A stretch of DNA of 10,021 bases from Syntrophus sp. (in: bacteria). Its GTDB lineage: Bacteria > Desulfobacterota > Syntrophia > Syntrophales > UBA5619. The notes beneath the pieces were generated by a model. It was not told where the DNA came from. It saw nothing but the letters and a program-made list of their open reading frames with translations, and did not search any database. The DNA lies in assembly GCA_013824905.1 (NCBI GenBank), contig PNOO01000072.1, forward strand, positions 1-10,021, read 5' to 3'. This document shows positions 1 to 6,464 of this stretch, piece by piece; positions within the stretch are counted from its first letter, which is position 1; each line of letters starts with the position of its first letter. A program made the position numbers and the translations under genes.

Positions 1-380
1 AAATTTTCATCCTGAAAATGGGGACGCCGGTGAAAATTATCGATATGGCAAGGGATTTGATCCGGCTTTCCGGCCGGGAGCCGGATAAGGACGTGAAGAT
101 TACCTTTATAGGCCTGAGGGACGGTGAAAAACTCTACGAGGAATTGATTACCGTAGGGGAAGGGATTGTTCCGACGAAACACGAAAAGATCATGGTCCTT
201 CGCACCGACGGTCAAGTTGCCGTTTCCCCGTCCCTGCGGGAGTGGTCTGCCCTGCTGGATGCGCAGCTCAAGGAGTTGAATGAGGCGGCAGGTCGGTTCG
301 ACGCTCCGGCGATCAGACGAAAGCTCCAGGAGATTGTTCCCGAATATACCCCCAGCCTCCCTTCTTCCGAAATTCTCTGA
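1..380 (+). CDS. CapD/WbpM/FlaA1-type nucleotide-sugar epimerase/dehydratase, C-terminal fragment
   Basis: This is the 3' end of a gene that enters from the left edge. The open frame is already running at base 3 (residues I-F-I-L-K-M-G) and stops at TGA 378-380. The visible 125 residues match the C-terminus of the short-chain-dehydrogenase-fold polysaccharide proteins CapD, WbpM and FlaA1, which convert UDP-N-acetylglucosamine or related nucleotide sugars by 4,6-dehydration or epimerisation for O-antigen, capsule or glycan synthesis. The diagnostic blocks are MGTPVKIIDMARDLIRLSG, followed by TFIGLRDGEKLYEEL, both hallmarks of this family near its end. The nucleotide-binding and catalytic parts, and any N-terminal membrane segments, lie outside the window, so the substrate and the dehydratase-versus-epimerase choice cannot be settled. 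The internal ATG at 18 is not the true start. The gene converges on the lipid A-core operon and probably closes a neighbouring polysaccharide gene cluster. Confidence 0.9.
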   Translation, partial: IFILKMGTPVKIIDMARDLIRLSGREPDKDVKITFIGLRDGEKLYEELITVGEGIVPTKHEKIMVLRTDGQVAVSPSLREWSALLDAQLKELNEAAGRFDAPAIRRKLQEIVPEYTPSLPSSEIL

Positions 381-396
381 TACGGGTCGATAGCCT

Positions 397-523
397 TGAC
401 GGCTTTGTAAAAAGATTGCAGGCAAGGCGCGCGAATCCTGAGGAATGAGGCGTACATAGTCGTACGCCGCAATGACGAAGGGTGAAGCGCAACGCAGCAT
501 CCGGACTTTTTACGAAGCCGTCA
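397..523. repeat. 127-bp imperfect inverted-repeat (REP/MITE-like) element
   Basis: The terminal arms are TGACGGCTTTGTAAAAAG (397-414) and CTTTTTACGAAGCCGTCA (506-523). They are reverse complements at 17 of 18 positions, and the single difference would be a G-U pair in RNA. The centre contains a perfect 7-bp inverted repeat, GGCGTAC (449-455) and GTACGCC (462-468), around a 6-base loop. The sequence between arms and centre pairs only loosely. There is no coding capacity for a transposase, so it resembles a non-autonomous palindromic repeat. From memory, elements with very similar ends and the same central stem are dispersed between genes in several deltaproteobacterial genomes; this was not checked. 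It fills the space between two convergent genes, and its right arm runs 14 bases into the Trm112-like gene. Confidence 0.82.
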
Positions 524-686
524 GCGGTTTCGCCTCATCGATGAGCATGATGGGGATCTCCTCCCTGATCTCGTAAAGCAGACGGCACCGGTCGCAGATG
601 AGGCCGTCTTTAGTCAGGTTCAGATGCACGTCGCCCTTACATTGAGGGCAGGCCAGAATCTCCAATAACTCCTTACTGATTCCCAT
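510..686 (-). CDS. Trm112/YcaR-family zinc-ribbon small protein
   Basis: This is a 58-residue protein, too short for most ORF cut-offs. It starts at ATG 686-684 and stops at TAA 512-510. It has two CxxC pairs (C13-P-Q-C16 and C31-D-R-C34) that would bind one zinc, and the typical family ending IREEIPIMLIDEAKPL (about residues 40-55). Length and motifs fit UPF0434/Trm112-like proteins such as E. coli YcaR (about 60 residues). Eukaryotic and archaeal Trm112 is a partner and activator of several methyltransferases; the role of the bacterial small form is poorly defined. A strong AAGGAG (698-693) sits 6 bases before the ATG, and the gene overlaps the end of waaC by 14 bases, so it is the last gene of the operon. 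Placement near lpxK also occurs in E. coli (lpxK-ycaQ-ycaR-kdsB). Oddly, the last residues T-A-S and the stop codon lie inside the inverted-repeat element. Confidence 0.9.
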   Translation of the reverse strand: MGISKELLEILACPQCKGDVHLNLTKDGLICDRCRLLYEIREEIPIMLIDEAKPLTAS

Positions 687-1809
687 CCGTTACTCCTTCA
701 CGTGTCAGCATTTCCTTCGTTGCCGCAAAAACCTCTTCAACGGCGATCTCCTTCATACAACTTTTTGTTTCGCATTGTTTTCTGAAACAGGGCATGCAGT
801 CCAGTCCGCTGCGGATGATCCGGTGACCGGGACCGTAGGGACCCGTCCGGGCGGGATCGGTCGGCCCGAAGAGGGCGACGACCGGTGTTCCCACTGCCGC
901 GGCCAGATGCATGGGGCCGGTATCGGTTGTGATGACGAGGGCTGCCTCGCTATAGAGAAAGGCCAGTTCCCGGAGGGTCGTCTTCCCACCGAGATTGACG
1001 ACCTCCGTTTTCATCAGCGCCTTGACCCGGTCGAGCGGCCCGTCCTCGTCTCCTGTCAGGATCACACCGATCCCCAGTTCCCGCCGGATCCGGTCGCAGA
1101 GGTCCGCAAACTTTTTATCCTCCCAGAGTTTCGTCTCCCAGAAGGCCACCGGGTTGACGGCCACAAAACGTCCTTTCGATTTTCCTCTCCCGCCTGATTG
1201 CGCTCCTTCCCCCCCCTTATCCGCAATATTCAAAATTTCCGCCTGTCCTTGAAGGAGGAACGCCACGCGTCTCCGCTCCTCTTCACCGATGATGAGGGTG
1301 AATTCCGGCGCCGCTGCCGGACAGGCGGTCTCACCGTCATTCCGCCCGCCTCTGGAAAGGTAACGGACAAAGTCCAGGTAGCGGTCGACGGCGTGCTTCC
1401 CCATCTTTTCGGGGATCTTTTCGTTGTAAAATAGACCGCTCCCCTCCTGGAGGCTGTCGTAGCCCAATTTTCGTTTTCCACCGCTGAAAAGGACAATGAC
1501 GGCGCTCTTCAAAAGGCCGTGGAAGTCGATGACGAGGTCGTAGTGACGGCCTCGGAGTTCCCGGAGAAATGCATGCATTTCCCTCAGGGGCGCTAGGATC
1601 CGTCCCCGGCGGAGATCCTTCATCCAGGTTTTACGGCGGGAGACAAGGATTCGGTTGAGGTCGGGATGACCGGAAAGCAGGTCGGCTGCTGCTTCCTCGA
1701 CGACCCAGGTGATGTCGGCGTCCGGGTAACATCGCCTCAGGGCGGCGAGCGCCGGCAGGGTGTGGATGACGTCGCCGATCGCGCTGAGCTTGACGAGCAG
1801 GATATTCAC
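673..1809 (-). CDS. waaC: LPS heptosyltransferase I (WaaC/RfaC), GT9 family
   Basis: The enzyme transfers the first L-glycero-D-manno-heptose from ADP-heptose to Kdo of the LPS inner core, on the cytoplasmic face of the inner membrane. The GTG start at 1809-1807 gives 378 residues beginning (M)NILLVKLSAIGDVIHTLPA, the canonical N-terminus; D13 matches the family's catalytic Asp. Later motifs are VIDFHGLLKS (93-102), the acceptor-side NP..FWETKLW (219-229) and the donor-site DTGPMHLAAAVGTP (296-309). The C-terminus has four cysteines (C338, C341, C346, C351). The GTG overlaps the gmhB stop as GTGA, which supports this start. An in-frame ATG at 1833 would add 8 residues, and the frame stays open further upstream only by running inside gmhB. 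A Gly/Ser/Lys-rich linker (about residues 198-213) between the two Rossmann halves looks longer than usual and contains a G8 tract. It could be a related GT9 enzyme, but the WaaC assignment is strong. Confidence 0.93.
   Translation of the reverse strand: MNILLVKLSAIGDVIHTLPALAALRRCYPDADITWVVEEAAADLLSGHPDLNRILVSRRKTWMKDLRRGRILAPLREMHAFLRELRGRHYDLVIDFHGLLKSAVIVLFSGGKRKLGYDSLQEGSGLFYNEKIPEKMGKHAVDRYLDFVRYLSRGGRNDGETACPAAAPEFTLIIGEEERRRVAFLLQGQAEILNIADKGGEGAQSGGRGKSKGRFVAVNPVAFWETKLWEDKKFADLCDRIRRELGIGVILTGDEDGPLDRVKALMKTEVVNLGGKTTLRELAFLYSEAALVITTDTGPMHLAAAVGTPVVALFGPTDPARTGPYGPGHRIIRSGLDCMPCFRKQCETKSCMKEIAVEEVFAATKEMLTREGVTDGNQ
693..698 (-). promoter_or_regulatory. Shine-Dalgarno site of the Trm112-like gene
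   Basis: The minus strand reads AAGGAG, 6 bases before the ATG at 686. It lies inside the last codons of waaC. It is one of the best ribosome-binding sites in the window, and it decides the start of a gene that could otherwise be overlooked. Confidence 0.75.
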
Positions 1810-2450
1810 GGTCTCAAGTTCCTCACGATCCATTCGGCGGCAGCGAGGATATCTTCGGCGATATGGACCGGCCGGAATATCACCGGCTCCTTGTTGGGAT
1901 GCTCCTTTTCGCCGGGAATCTTCCAACCGGGTTCTTCATCGAGGTTCAGTGCAGCGGCCGACTCGGCGCCGTAACCGGTTCGGACGAGGATCCCTTGCGC
2001 CCCGGCTCTGGCCCCCGCCTCAATGTCCTTCAGTGTATCCCCTACCATATAGGAGCGGGCGGGATCAAGATTAAGTTCCGCCGCTGCCTGGAGAATCAAC
2101 CCCGGTGCGGGTTTTCGGCAGTTGCAGGTCATAAGGTATCGCTCCCGCCCCTCCGTCGGGTGGTGGGGGCAGAAATAGATTCCGTCCAGGAAGGCCCTTT
2201 CCGTCCAAAGCATTTTCCGGAGTCGCATATGGACCGCCTCGACGAAGGCCTCGTCGAAGAACCCCCGGGCGACCCCGGACTGGTTGGTCACGACAACCGC
2301 CTTCATACCGCTTGCATTGATCAGGCGAATCGCCTCGGCGGCAACGGGGATCAGTTTCAGCTTCTCCAGGCGGTCCATATACCCCGTCTCTTCATTGATC
2401 GTTCCGTCGCGGTCCAGGAAGACCGCCGCCTGTCGATGTTCCCCCCCCAT
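1806..2450 (-). CDS. gmhB: D-glycero-beta-D-manno-heptose 1,7-bisphosphate 7-phosphatase (GmhB), HAD family
   Basis: This cytoplasmic HAD phosphatase removes the 7-phosphate from heptose 1,7-bisphosphate on the path to ADP-heptose, the donor used by the two flanking heptosyltransferases. With the ATG at 2450 it has 214 residues. HAD motif I is FLDRDGTIN (11-19, nucleophile D13 and acid/base D15), motif II VVTNQSG (53-59), motif III K113 in CRKPAPG, and motif IV VGDTLKDIEAG (136-146). The GmhB-type zinc ligands C94, H96, C109 and C111 are all present. The start is fixed by the AAGGA at 2463-2459 and by the position of DRDGT; the frame is open 37 codons upstream but that part lies inside waaF. 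A charged, Pro-containing segment (about 171-193) before the last helix makes it longer than E. coli GmhB (191 residues). It follows the waaF stop by 5 bases and overlaps the waaC start. A G8 tract directly follows the AT of its ATG. Confidence 0.95.
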   Translation of the reverse strand: MGGEHRQAAVFLDRDGTINEETGYMDRLEKLKLIPVAAEAIRLINASGMKAVVVTNQSGVARGFFDEAFVEAVHMRLRKMLWTERAFLDGIYFCPHHPTEGRERYLMTCNCRKPAPGLILQAAAELNLDPARSYMVGDTLKDIEAGARAGAQGILVRTGYGAESAAALNLDEEPGWKIPGEKEHPNKEPVIFRPVHIAEDILAAAEWIVRNLRP

Positions 2451-2455
2451 CCTTT

Positions 2456-3577
2456 CTATCCTTTCAAAAGCATCCGTGCCGCGCCATAGACCTCTTCCGC
2501 GCCGATCAGATCCATACAGCGAAAATCGGTCGGGCAGATCGGTTTTAAACAGGGGCTGCACGGCACATCCCGGTGGATGACGATACTCTTCTCACCCACG
2601 GGGGATGTCGTTACGGGGTTCGTTGAACCAAAGATCGCCACAGTAGGGATTCCCAGCGCCCCAGCAACGTGCATCAATCCGGAGTCGTTCGAGAGGAAGA
2701 GGGCGCAGCGGGACATGAGAGCAATTGCCTCTTTCATGCTCGTTTTCCCTGCGATGTCAACCAGGCTATGACGGGCGTTTCGCGCCACCGCTGCGGTACT
2801 TTCCTTATCCCCGCCGCTTCCGAACAGAATCACCTGCGCTCCGGTGTCATCGATCAGGCGGTCGGCGACAACGGCGAACCGCTCAGGAAACCACTTCTTC
2901 GCCGGCCCATAGGCGGCGCCCGGTGCGAGACCGATCAGAGTGCGTCCTAACCCGATACCGTATTGATTGAATAGCCGTTCCGTCATATCACCGTAATCAT
3001 CACCAGGGTGCAGTTGAACGCTCCGTTCGATGGGCGTACAGCCGAGCGCCCGGACCATTTCGAGATAGTAGTCGATCTGGTGAACCTGACGGACCGCCCT
3101 TGTCCGCTGCACCGAATGGGTGAGCAGGAGACCCCGGCCATCGGAGTTGTAACCGGCGCAAAGCCGGACACCGGCCAGCCGGGCGAGGATTGCAGCCTCG
3201 ATCGCATTCTGGAGGAGGATGGCGCAGTCGAATGGGTCTTTCCGGAGTTCGGCAGCCAGGCGGAGCTTCCCCATGATACCGGCATGATACCCGGGTTCCT
3301 GGAAGACTATGACCTGGTCCACGTCCGGGGAGAGACGGTAGATCTCGGAGACCCAGGGTTTGGCCAGAACGGAGATCTGAGCTCCGGGCCACGTTTTTCG
3401 AATGGCGGCGATGGCAGGGAGTGTCATGACGACGTCGCCGATCCAGTTCGTTCCCCGGATCAGCATCCGTTCAATTCCTGCTCCAGGCAGTTTTTTCCCT
3501 CCCCTGACCACAATAGGCGCATCCTGCTTAGCCGCCTTCATTTCGTGCTTTACCATTTCTGTCATTTCCGTATTCAT
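2456..3577 (-). CDS. waaF: ADP-heptose:LPS heptosyltransferase II (WaaF/RfaF), GT9 family
   Basis: The enzyme adds the second heptose to the LPS inner core from ADP-heptose. The longest frame has 373 residues. The signature IRGTNWIGDVVMTLPAIAAI begins at residue 40, which is where WaaF proteins normally start. The donor-site motif SNDSGLMHVAGALGIPTVAIFGSTNP lies in the C-terminal half, followed by a Cys-rich stretch (C-S-P-C, C-P and R-C-M). The ATG at 3577 shares one base with the lpxK stop (TAATG), which supports coupling, but no good Shine-Dalgarno is visible there. A second ATG at 3466 would give a standard-length 336-residue protein beginning MLIRGTNW. The 37-residue leader, rich in Met, Lys and Glu, is therefore either a real extension or a translated spacer. 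GmhB follows 5 bases downstream. Family identity is secure; the start is not. Confidence 0.92.
   Translation of the reverse strand: MNTEMTEMVKHEMKAAKQDAPIVVRGGKKLPGAGIERMLIRGTNWIGDVVMTLPAIAAIRKTWPGAQISVLAKPWVSEIYRLSPDVDQVIVFQEPGYHAGIMGKLRLAAELRKDPFDCAILLQNAIEAAILARLAGVRLCAGYNSDGRGLLLTHSVQRTRAVRQVHQIDYYLEMVRALGCTPIERSVQLHPGDDYGDMTERLFNQYGIGLGRTLIGLAPGAAYGPAKKWFPERFAVVADRLIDDTGAQVILFGSGGDKESTAAVARNARHSLVDIAGKTSMKEAIALMSRCALFLSNDSGLMHVAGALGIPTVAIFGSTNPVTTSPVGEKSIVIHRDVPCSPCLKPICPTDFRCMDLIGAEEVYGAARMLLKG
2459..2463 (-). promoter_or_regulatory. gmhB: Shine-Dalgarno site fixing the gmhB start
   Basis: The minus strand reads AAGGA, 8 bases before the ATG at 2450. It lies across the waaF stop codon. 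It favours the 214-residue GmhB over the longer open frame that runs into waaF. Confidence 0.65.
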
Positions 3578-4665
3578 TAATATCCAAGACGGGAAAAAAT
3601 CAACTCTGCAAATGGATCGGCAGGTGTGATCTCCATCCCGATCCTGAGAAGCGAGACCTCTGTCAGGAAATCGGGGAAATCGGCGAGGCGGATGCCGTCC
3701 TTCTCCGTTGTGATGATACGATCAGCTCCGGTCTTGGCGGCGAGTCGCCGTAGGGAGTCGAGGTCGGGGCGGCTGTAAGGATGGTGGTCGGGGAAGGTCC
3801 GGAAAGAGACGATTTCAGGATTCCACTCGTCCAGGCTCCTCCGGAAAGCCTCCGGCCGGCCGATCCCTGCGAAGGCGCACACCTTCTGTCCTTGAAGAGA
3901 GGCCGCCGGGATAAGACGGTCTGTTCCCCCTTCCATGATTCCCAGCGACCGGTGGAATCCCCGGAAGGAAGGCCTTTCAGGGGACTCAGGAAGTGGTTGT
4001 TCAGCCCCCCCGTTGCCGCCGCCTGTCCGGATGAGAAGATGGGCTCGACCCAGGGCCTCCGCGGGTTCGCGAAGCGGTCCCCCGGGAAGGAGCCGACCGT
4101 TCCCGAAGGGACGAGTCGCGTCGATGAGGACGATATCGAGGTCCCGGTAGAGCGCGCGGTGCTGGAACGCGTCATCCAAGATCAGGACATCTGCGCCGAA
4201 ATCCCCAATGGCGGCCCGCGCTGTGAGGAGCCGCCTGGGTCCGGTCAGGACCGGGACTCCCGGTACGGAGCGGGCGATCAGGACCGGTTCGTCACCAGCC
4301 TCGTGCCACCCCATGAGGATACGGTTTCCATCGGAGACGACATTGACAGGGGCCTTCATGCGTGCGCCGTAGCCCCGGCTCAGGACCGCCGGTCTGTGGC
4401 CCTTTTCTCGGAGAAGTTTTGCGAGGAGGATCGCCGTCGGCGTCTTGCCGGTACCGCCTACAGTGATGTTTCCCACGCTGACAACCGGGCAGGGGAGTCT
4501 CATCTCTCGGAAGAGACCTCTGTCGTACAGGCCGTTTCTCAAGGCGACGGCTCCCCGATAGGGGAGGGAGAGGAGTCTAAGAAGGGAGCATAGGAAATGG
4601 ATACGGCTTCCCGTCCGGTCCTCGTCCCAACTCCTTTGCACCGTCTCTTCCAAAGACATTGTCAT
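3577..4665 (-). CDS. lpxK: Tetraacyldisaccharide 4'-kinase (LpxK)
   Basis: LpxK phosphorylates the 4'-position of the tetraacyldisaccharide 1-phosphate to give lipid IVA, acting at the cytoplasmic surface of the inner membrane. The 362-residue protein has an N-terminal amphipathic/hydrophobic helix (about 22-45), the P-loop GNITVGGTGKTP (65-76), LSRGYG (95-100), GDEP (124-127), ILDDAFQHR (162-170) with the conserved acidic pair, FAGIGRP (265-271), DHHPY (293-297) and TTEKD (319-323). This set is specific to LpxK. Two starts are possible: ATG 4665 or ATG 4659. The AGGGGA just upstream is better spaced (8 bases) for 4659, which would remove two residues. A 56-base non-coding gap separates it from msbA with no clear hairpin or promoter. 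Its stop shares a base with the waaF ATG. A Gly-rich loop (215-220) holds a G7 tract. No waaA (Kdo transferase) sits beside it. Confidence 0.96.
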   Translation of the reverse strand: MTMSLEETVQRSWDEDRTGSRIHFLCSLLRLLSLPYRGAVALRNGLYDRGLFREMRLPCPVVSVGNITVGGTGKTPTAILLAKLLREKGHRPAVLSRGYGARMKAPVNVVSDGNRILMGWHEAGDEPVLIARSVPGVPVLTGPRRLLTARAAIGDFGADVLILDDAFQHRALYRDLDIVLIDATRPFGNGRLLPGGPLREPAEALGRAHLLIRTGGGNGGAEQPLPESPERPSFRGFHRSLGIMEGGTDRLIPAASLQGQKVCAFAGIGRPEAFRRSLDEWNPEIVSFRTFPDHHPYSRPDLDSLRRLAAKTGADRIITTEKDGIRLADFPDFLTEVSLLRIGMEITPADPFAELIFSRLGY

Positions 4666-4721
4666 GTTCCCCTGACAGCAGTTGAAAACTATGAAACGGG
4701 ATTTAGGGAGGCGCGTTGCCT

Positions 4722-6464
4722 TTATTTCTCCTGGCTGCTCCTGCCGTTGTCCTTGAATTGCATATGATAGAGGCGGCAGTATTCCCCCTGACAGGCCAGG
4801 AGAGCTTCATGCGTTCCTTCCTCGCGGATCTCCCCATTTACCAGGACGATGATCCTGCTGGCATTCCGGATCGTGGAGAGGCGGTGGGCGATAACCAGCG
4901 TTGTTCTCCCCTTCATGAGATTCTCCAGGGCTTCCTGAACTTCGATCTCGGCATCCGAATCGAGAGAGGAAGTCGCCTCGTCCAAAATCAGGATCGGGGC
5001 GTCCTTAAGGAGGGCGCGGGCGATGGATATCCGCTGCCGTTCGCCTCCGGAGAGTTTAGTCCCCTGTTCGCCGATGAGGGTGTCGTAACCCTGGGGCAGG
5101 CGCAGGATAAATCTATGGGCATTGGCCGCCTTGGCTGCGGCGATAATCTCCTCCTCGGTCTTCGCGATGTCGCCATAGGCGATATTGTTCCGTACCTTAT
5201 CATTGAAGAGGATCGTCTGCTGGGTCACGATGGCGATTTGTCCCCGGAGCGACTCGATGGTGACGTTGCGGATATTCTGGCCGTCGATGAGAATCGCCCC
5301 CTCCGTGACGTCGTAGAAGCGGGGGATCAGGTTGACGAGCGTCGTTTTCCCCCCGCCGCTCATCCCCACGAAGGCGACCATCTCGCCCGTCCGGATCGTC
5401 AGGTTGATATGCTTGAGGACCGGCGCCTCTTCATAGCCGAAGGTGACGTTGTGAATCTTGATTTCCCTCGTGATCTTTGCAAGGGGAACAGAGTCGGAAT
5501 GGTTTCGGATCTCCGGGACGAGATCGATAATACTAAAGACCCGCTCGGCGCCGGCGATTCCTTGCTGGATCGTGTTGTTCACGTTCGTCAGCCGCTTGAC
5601 CGGTTCGTAAAGCATGATGAGCGCCGTCAGAAACGAGAAGAAAGTTCCCGGCGTGGATTGGCCGTGGATGACCTGATAGCCGCCGTAGAAGATGATTGCC
5701 GAAATGCCGATCCCTCCTAAGAATTCCATGAAGGGACTGGAGACCGCGTTGATTGAGACCGACTTCAGGTTAAGGCGGAAGAGACGCTCGTTTTCCCCTG
5801 CAAAGCGCTTGTTCTCGTATTCCTCCATGCTGAAGGCCTTGACAATCCGGTTCCCCGAAATCGTCTCCTGAAGGAGGGTGGTCAGGCTCCCTAATGTGAC
5901 CTGGGTTCGCGATGCTATCTGCCTCATCTTCTGACCGAACTTGGCGATGGGATAGATGGCGAGCGGGAAGACGAGCATTGCGATGACGGCTAACTTCCAG
6001 TCACGGTAGAAGATAACGAAGACCAGGCAAATGAGCGTGAAGGAGTCCTTCATAAGAGAGGTCACCGCCTCTGAGACGGCTCCCTGGATGAATCCGACAT
6101 CGTTCGTAATCCGGGACATCAGGGTCCCGGTCGGGTTCTTCGTGAAGAAGGCGAGCGACTGGGTCTGGATCTTCCGATAGAGTGAAGCGCGCAGGTCGGC
6201 CACAATCCGTTGACCGATAAAATTCATCAGGACTGTCTGGGCATAGCTGCACGACCCTTTTATAAGGTAGATCCCTACAACGGCGAGAGGGATCCATTGC
6301 AACGCTGCGGAGTTCTTCTTCAGAAAGATCTCATCGAGGGTCGGCTTGACGAGAAAGGCAAGTGCGGAAGTGGTTGCCCCGACGACAAGCATGCAGAGCA
6401 GGGCGATAGAAAATTTCGCCGTATGCGGTTTCGCCAATTTCAACAGCCGTTTAAAAATGGTCAT
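4722..6464 (-). CDS. msbA: Lipid A export ATP-binding/permease protein MsbA
   Basis: This is a homodimeric ABC half-transporter that flips lipid A-core from the inner to the outer leaflet of the inner membrane. The 580 residues match the usual MsbA length (582 in E. coli). Six transmembrane helices occupy about residues 18-305, including 20-38, 58-78, 140-153, 158-175 and 250-285. The nucleotide-binding domain follows: Walker A GMSGGGKTT (367-375), Q-loop VTQQ (413-416), signature LSGGERQ (471-477), Walker B ILILDE (491-496) and H-loop AHRLST (526-531). The ATG overlaps the lpxB stop as ATGA, with GGGAG about 7 bases before it. The lipid A context argues for MsbA over other ABC exporters of the same fold (peptide or multidrug). 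All catalytic motifs are intact. Confidence 0.95.
   Translation of the reverse strand: MTIFKRLLKLAKPHTAKFSIALLCMLVVGATTSALAFLVKPTLDEIFLKKNSAALQWIPLAVVGIYLIKGSCSYAQTVLMNFIGQRIVADLRASLYRKIQTQSLAFFTKNPTGTLMSRITNDVGFIQGAVSEAVTSLMKDSFTLICLVFVIFYRDWKLAVIAMLVFPLAIYPIAKFGQKMRQIASRTQVTLGSLTTLLQETISGNRIVKAFSMEEYENKRFAGENERLFRLNLKSVSINAVSSPFMEFLGGIGISAIIFYGGYQVIHGQSTPGTFFSFLTALIMLYEPVKRLTNVNNTIQQGIAGAERVFSIIDLVPEIRNHSDSVPLAKITREIKIHNVTFGYEEAPVLKHINLTIRTGEMVAFVGMSGGGKTTLVNLIPRFYDVTEGAILIDGQNIRNVTIESLRGQIAIVTQQTILFNDKVRNNIAYGDIAKTEEEIIAAAKAANAHRFILRLPQGYDTLIGEQGTKLSGGERQRISIARALLKDAPILILDEATSSLDSDAEIEVQEALENLMKGRTTLVIAHRLSTIRNASRIIVLVNGEIREEGTHEALLACQGEYCRLYHMQFKDNGRSSQEK

Noticed and set aside
212..472. 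86-residue minus-strand frame across the end of the CapD-like gene and half of the repeat
   Set aside because: Half of it is antisense to a conserved gene and half is repeat sequence; no ribosome-binding site or domain seen.
397..523. Simple rho-independent terminator for the CapD-like gene or the operon
   Set aside because: The arms are separated by 91 bases, and the central GC stem is not followed by a T-run on either strand, so the structure fits a repeat element better. A terminator role is still possible but not shown.
1863..2489. 208-residue plus-strand open frame opposite gmhB
   Set aside because: It is antisense to a complete GmhB carrying every catalytic and zinc-binding residue; no family resemblance of its own.
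2451..2561. 37-codon N-terminal extension of gmhB
   Set aside because: It overlaps the conserved end of waaF in another frame, and a good Shine-Dalgarno plus the DRDGT position support the ATG at 2450.
3781..4593. 270-residue plus-strand open frame opposite lpxK
   Set aside because: Low-complexity, charged translation with no domain; it mirrors an intact LpxK and is best read as a shadow.
4716..5720. 334-residue plus-strand open frame antisense to msbA
   Set aside because: It lies wholly opposite a complete MsbA with all ABC motifs, has no recognisable domain, and long antisense frames are common in GC-rich coding DNA.
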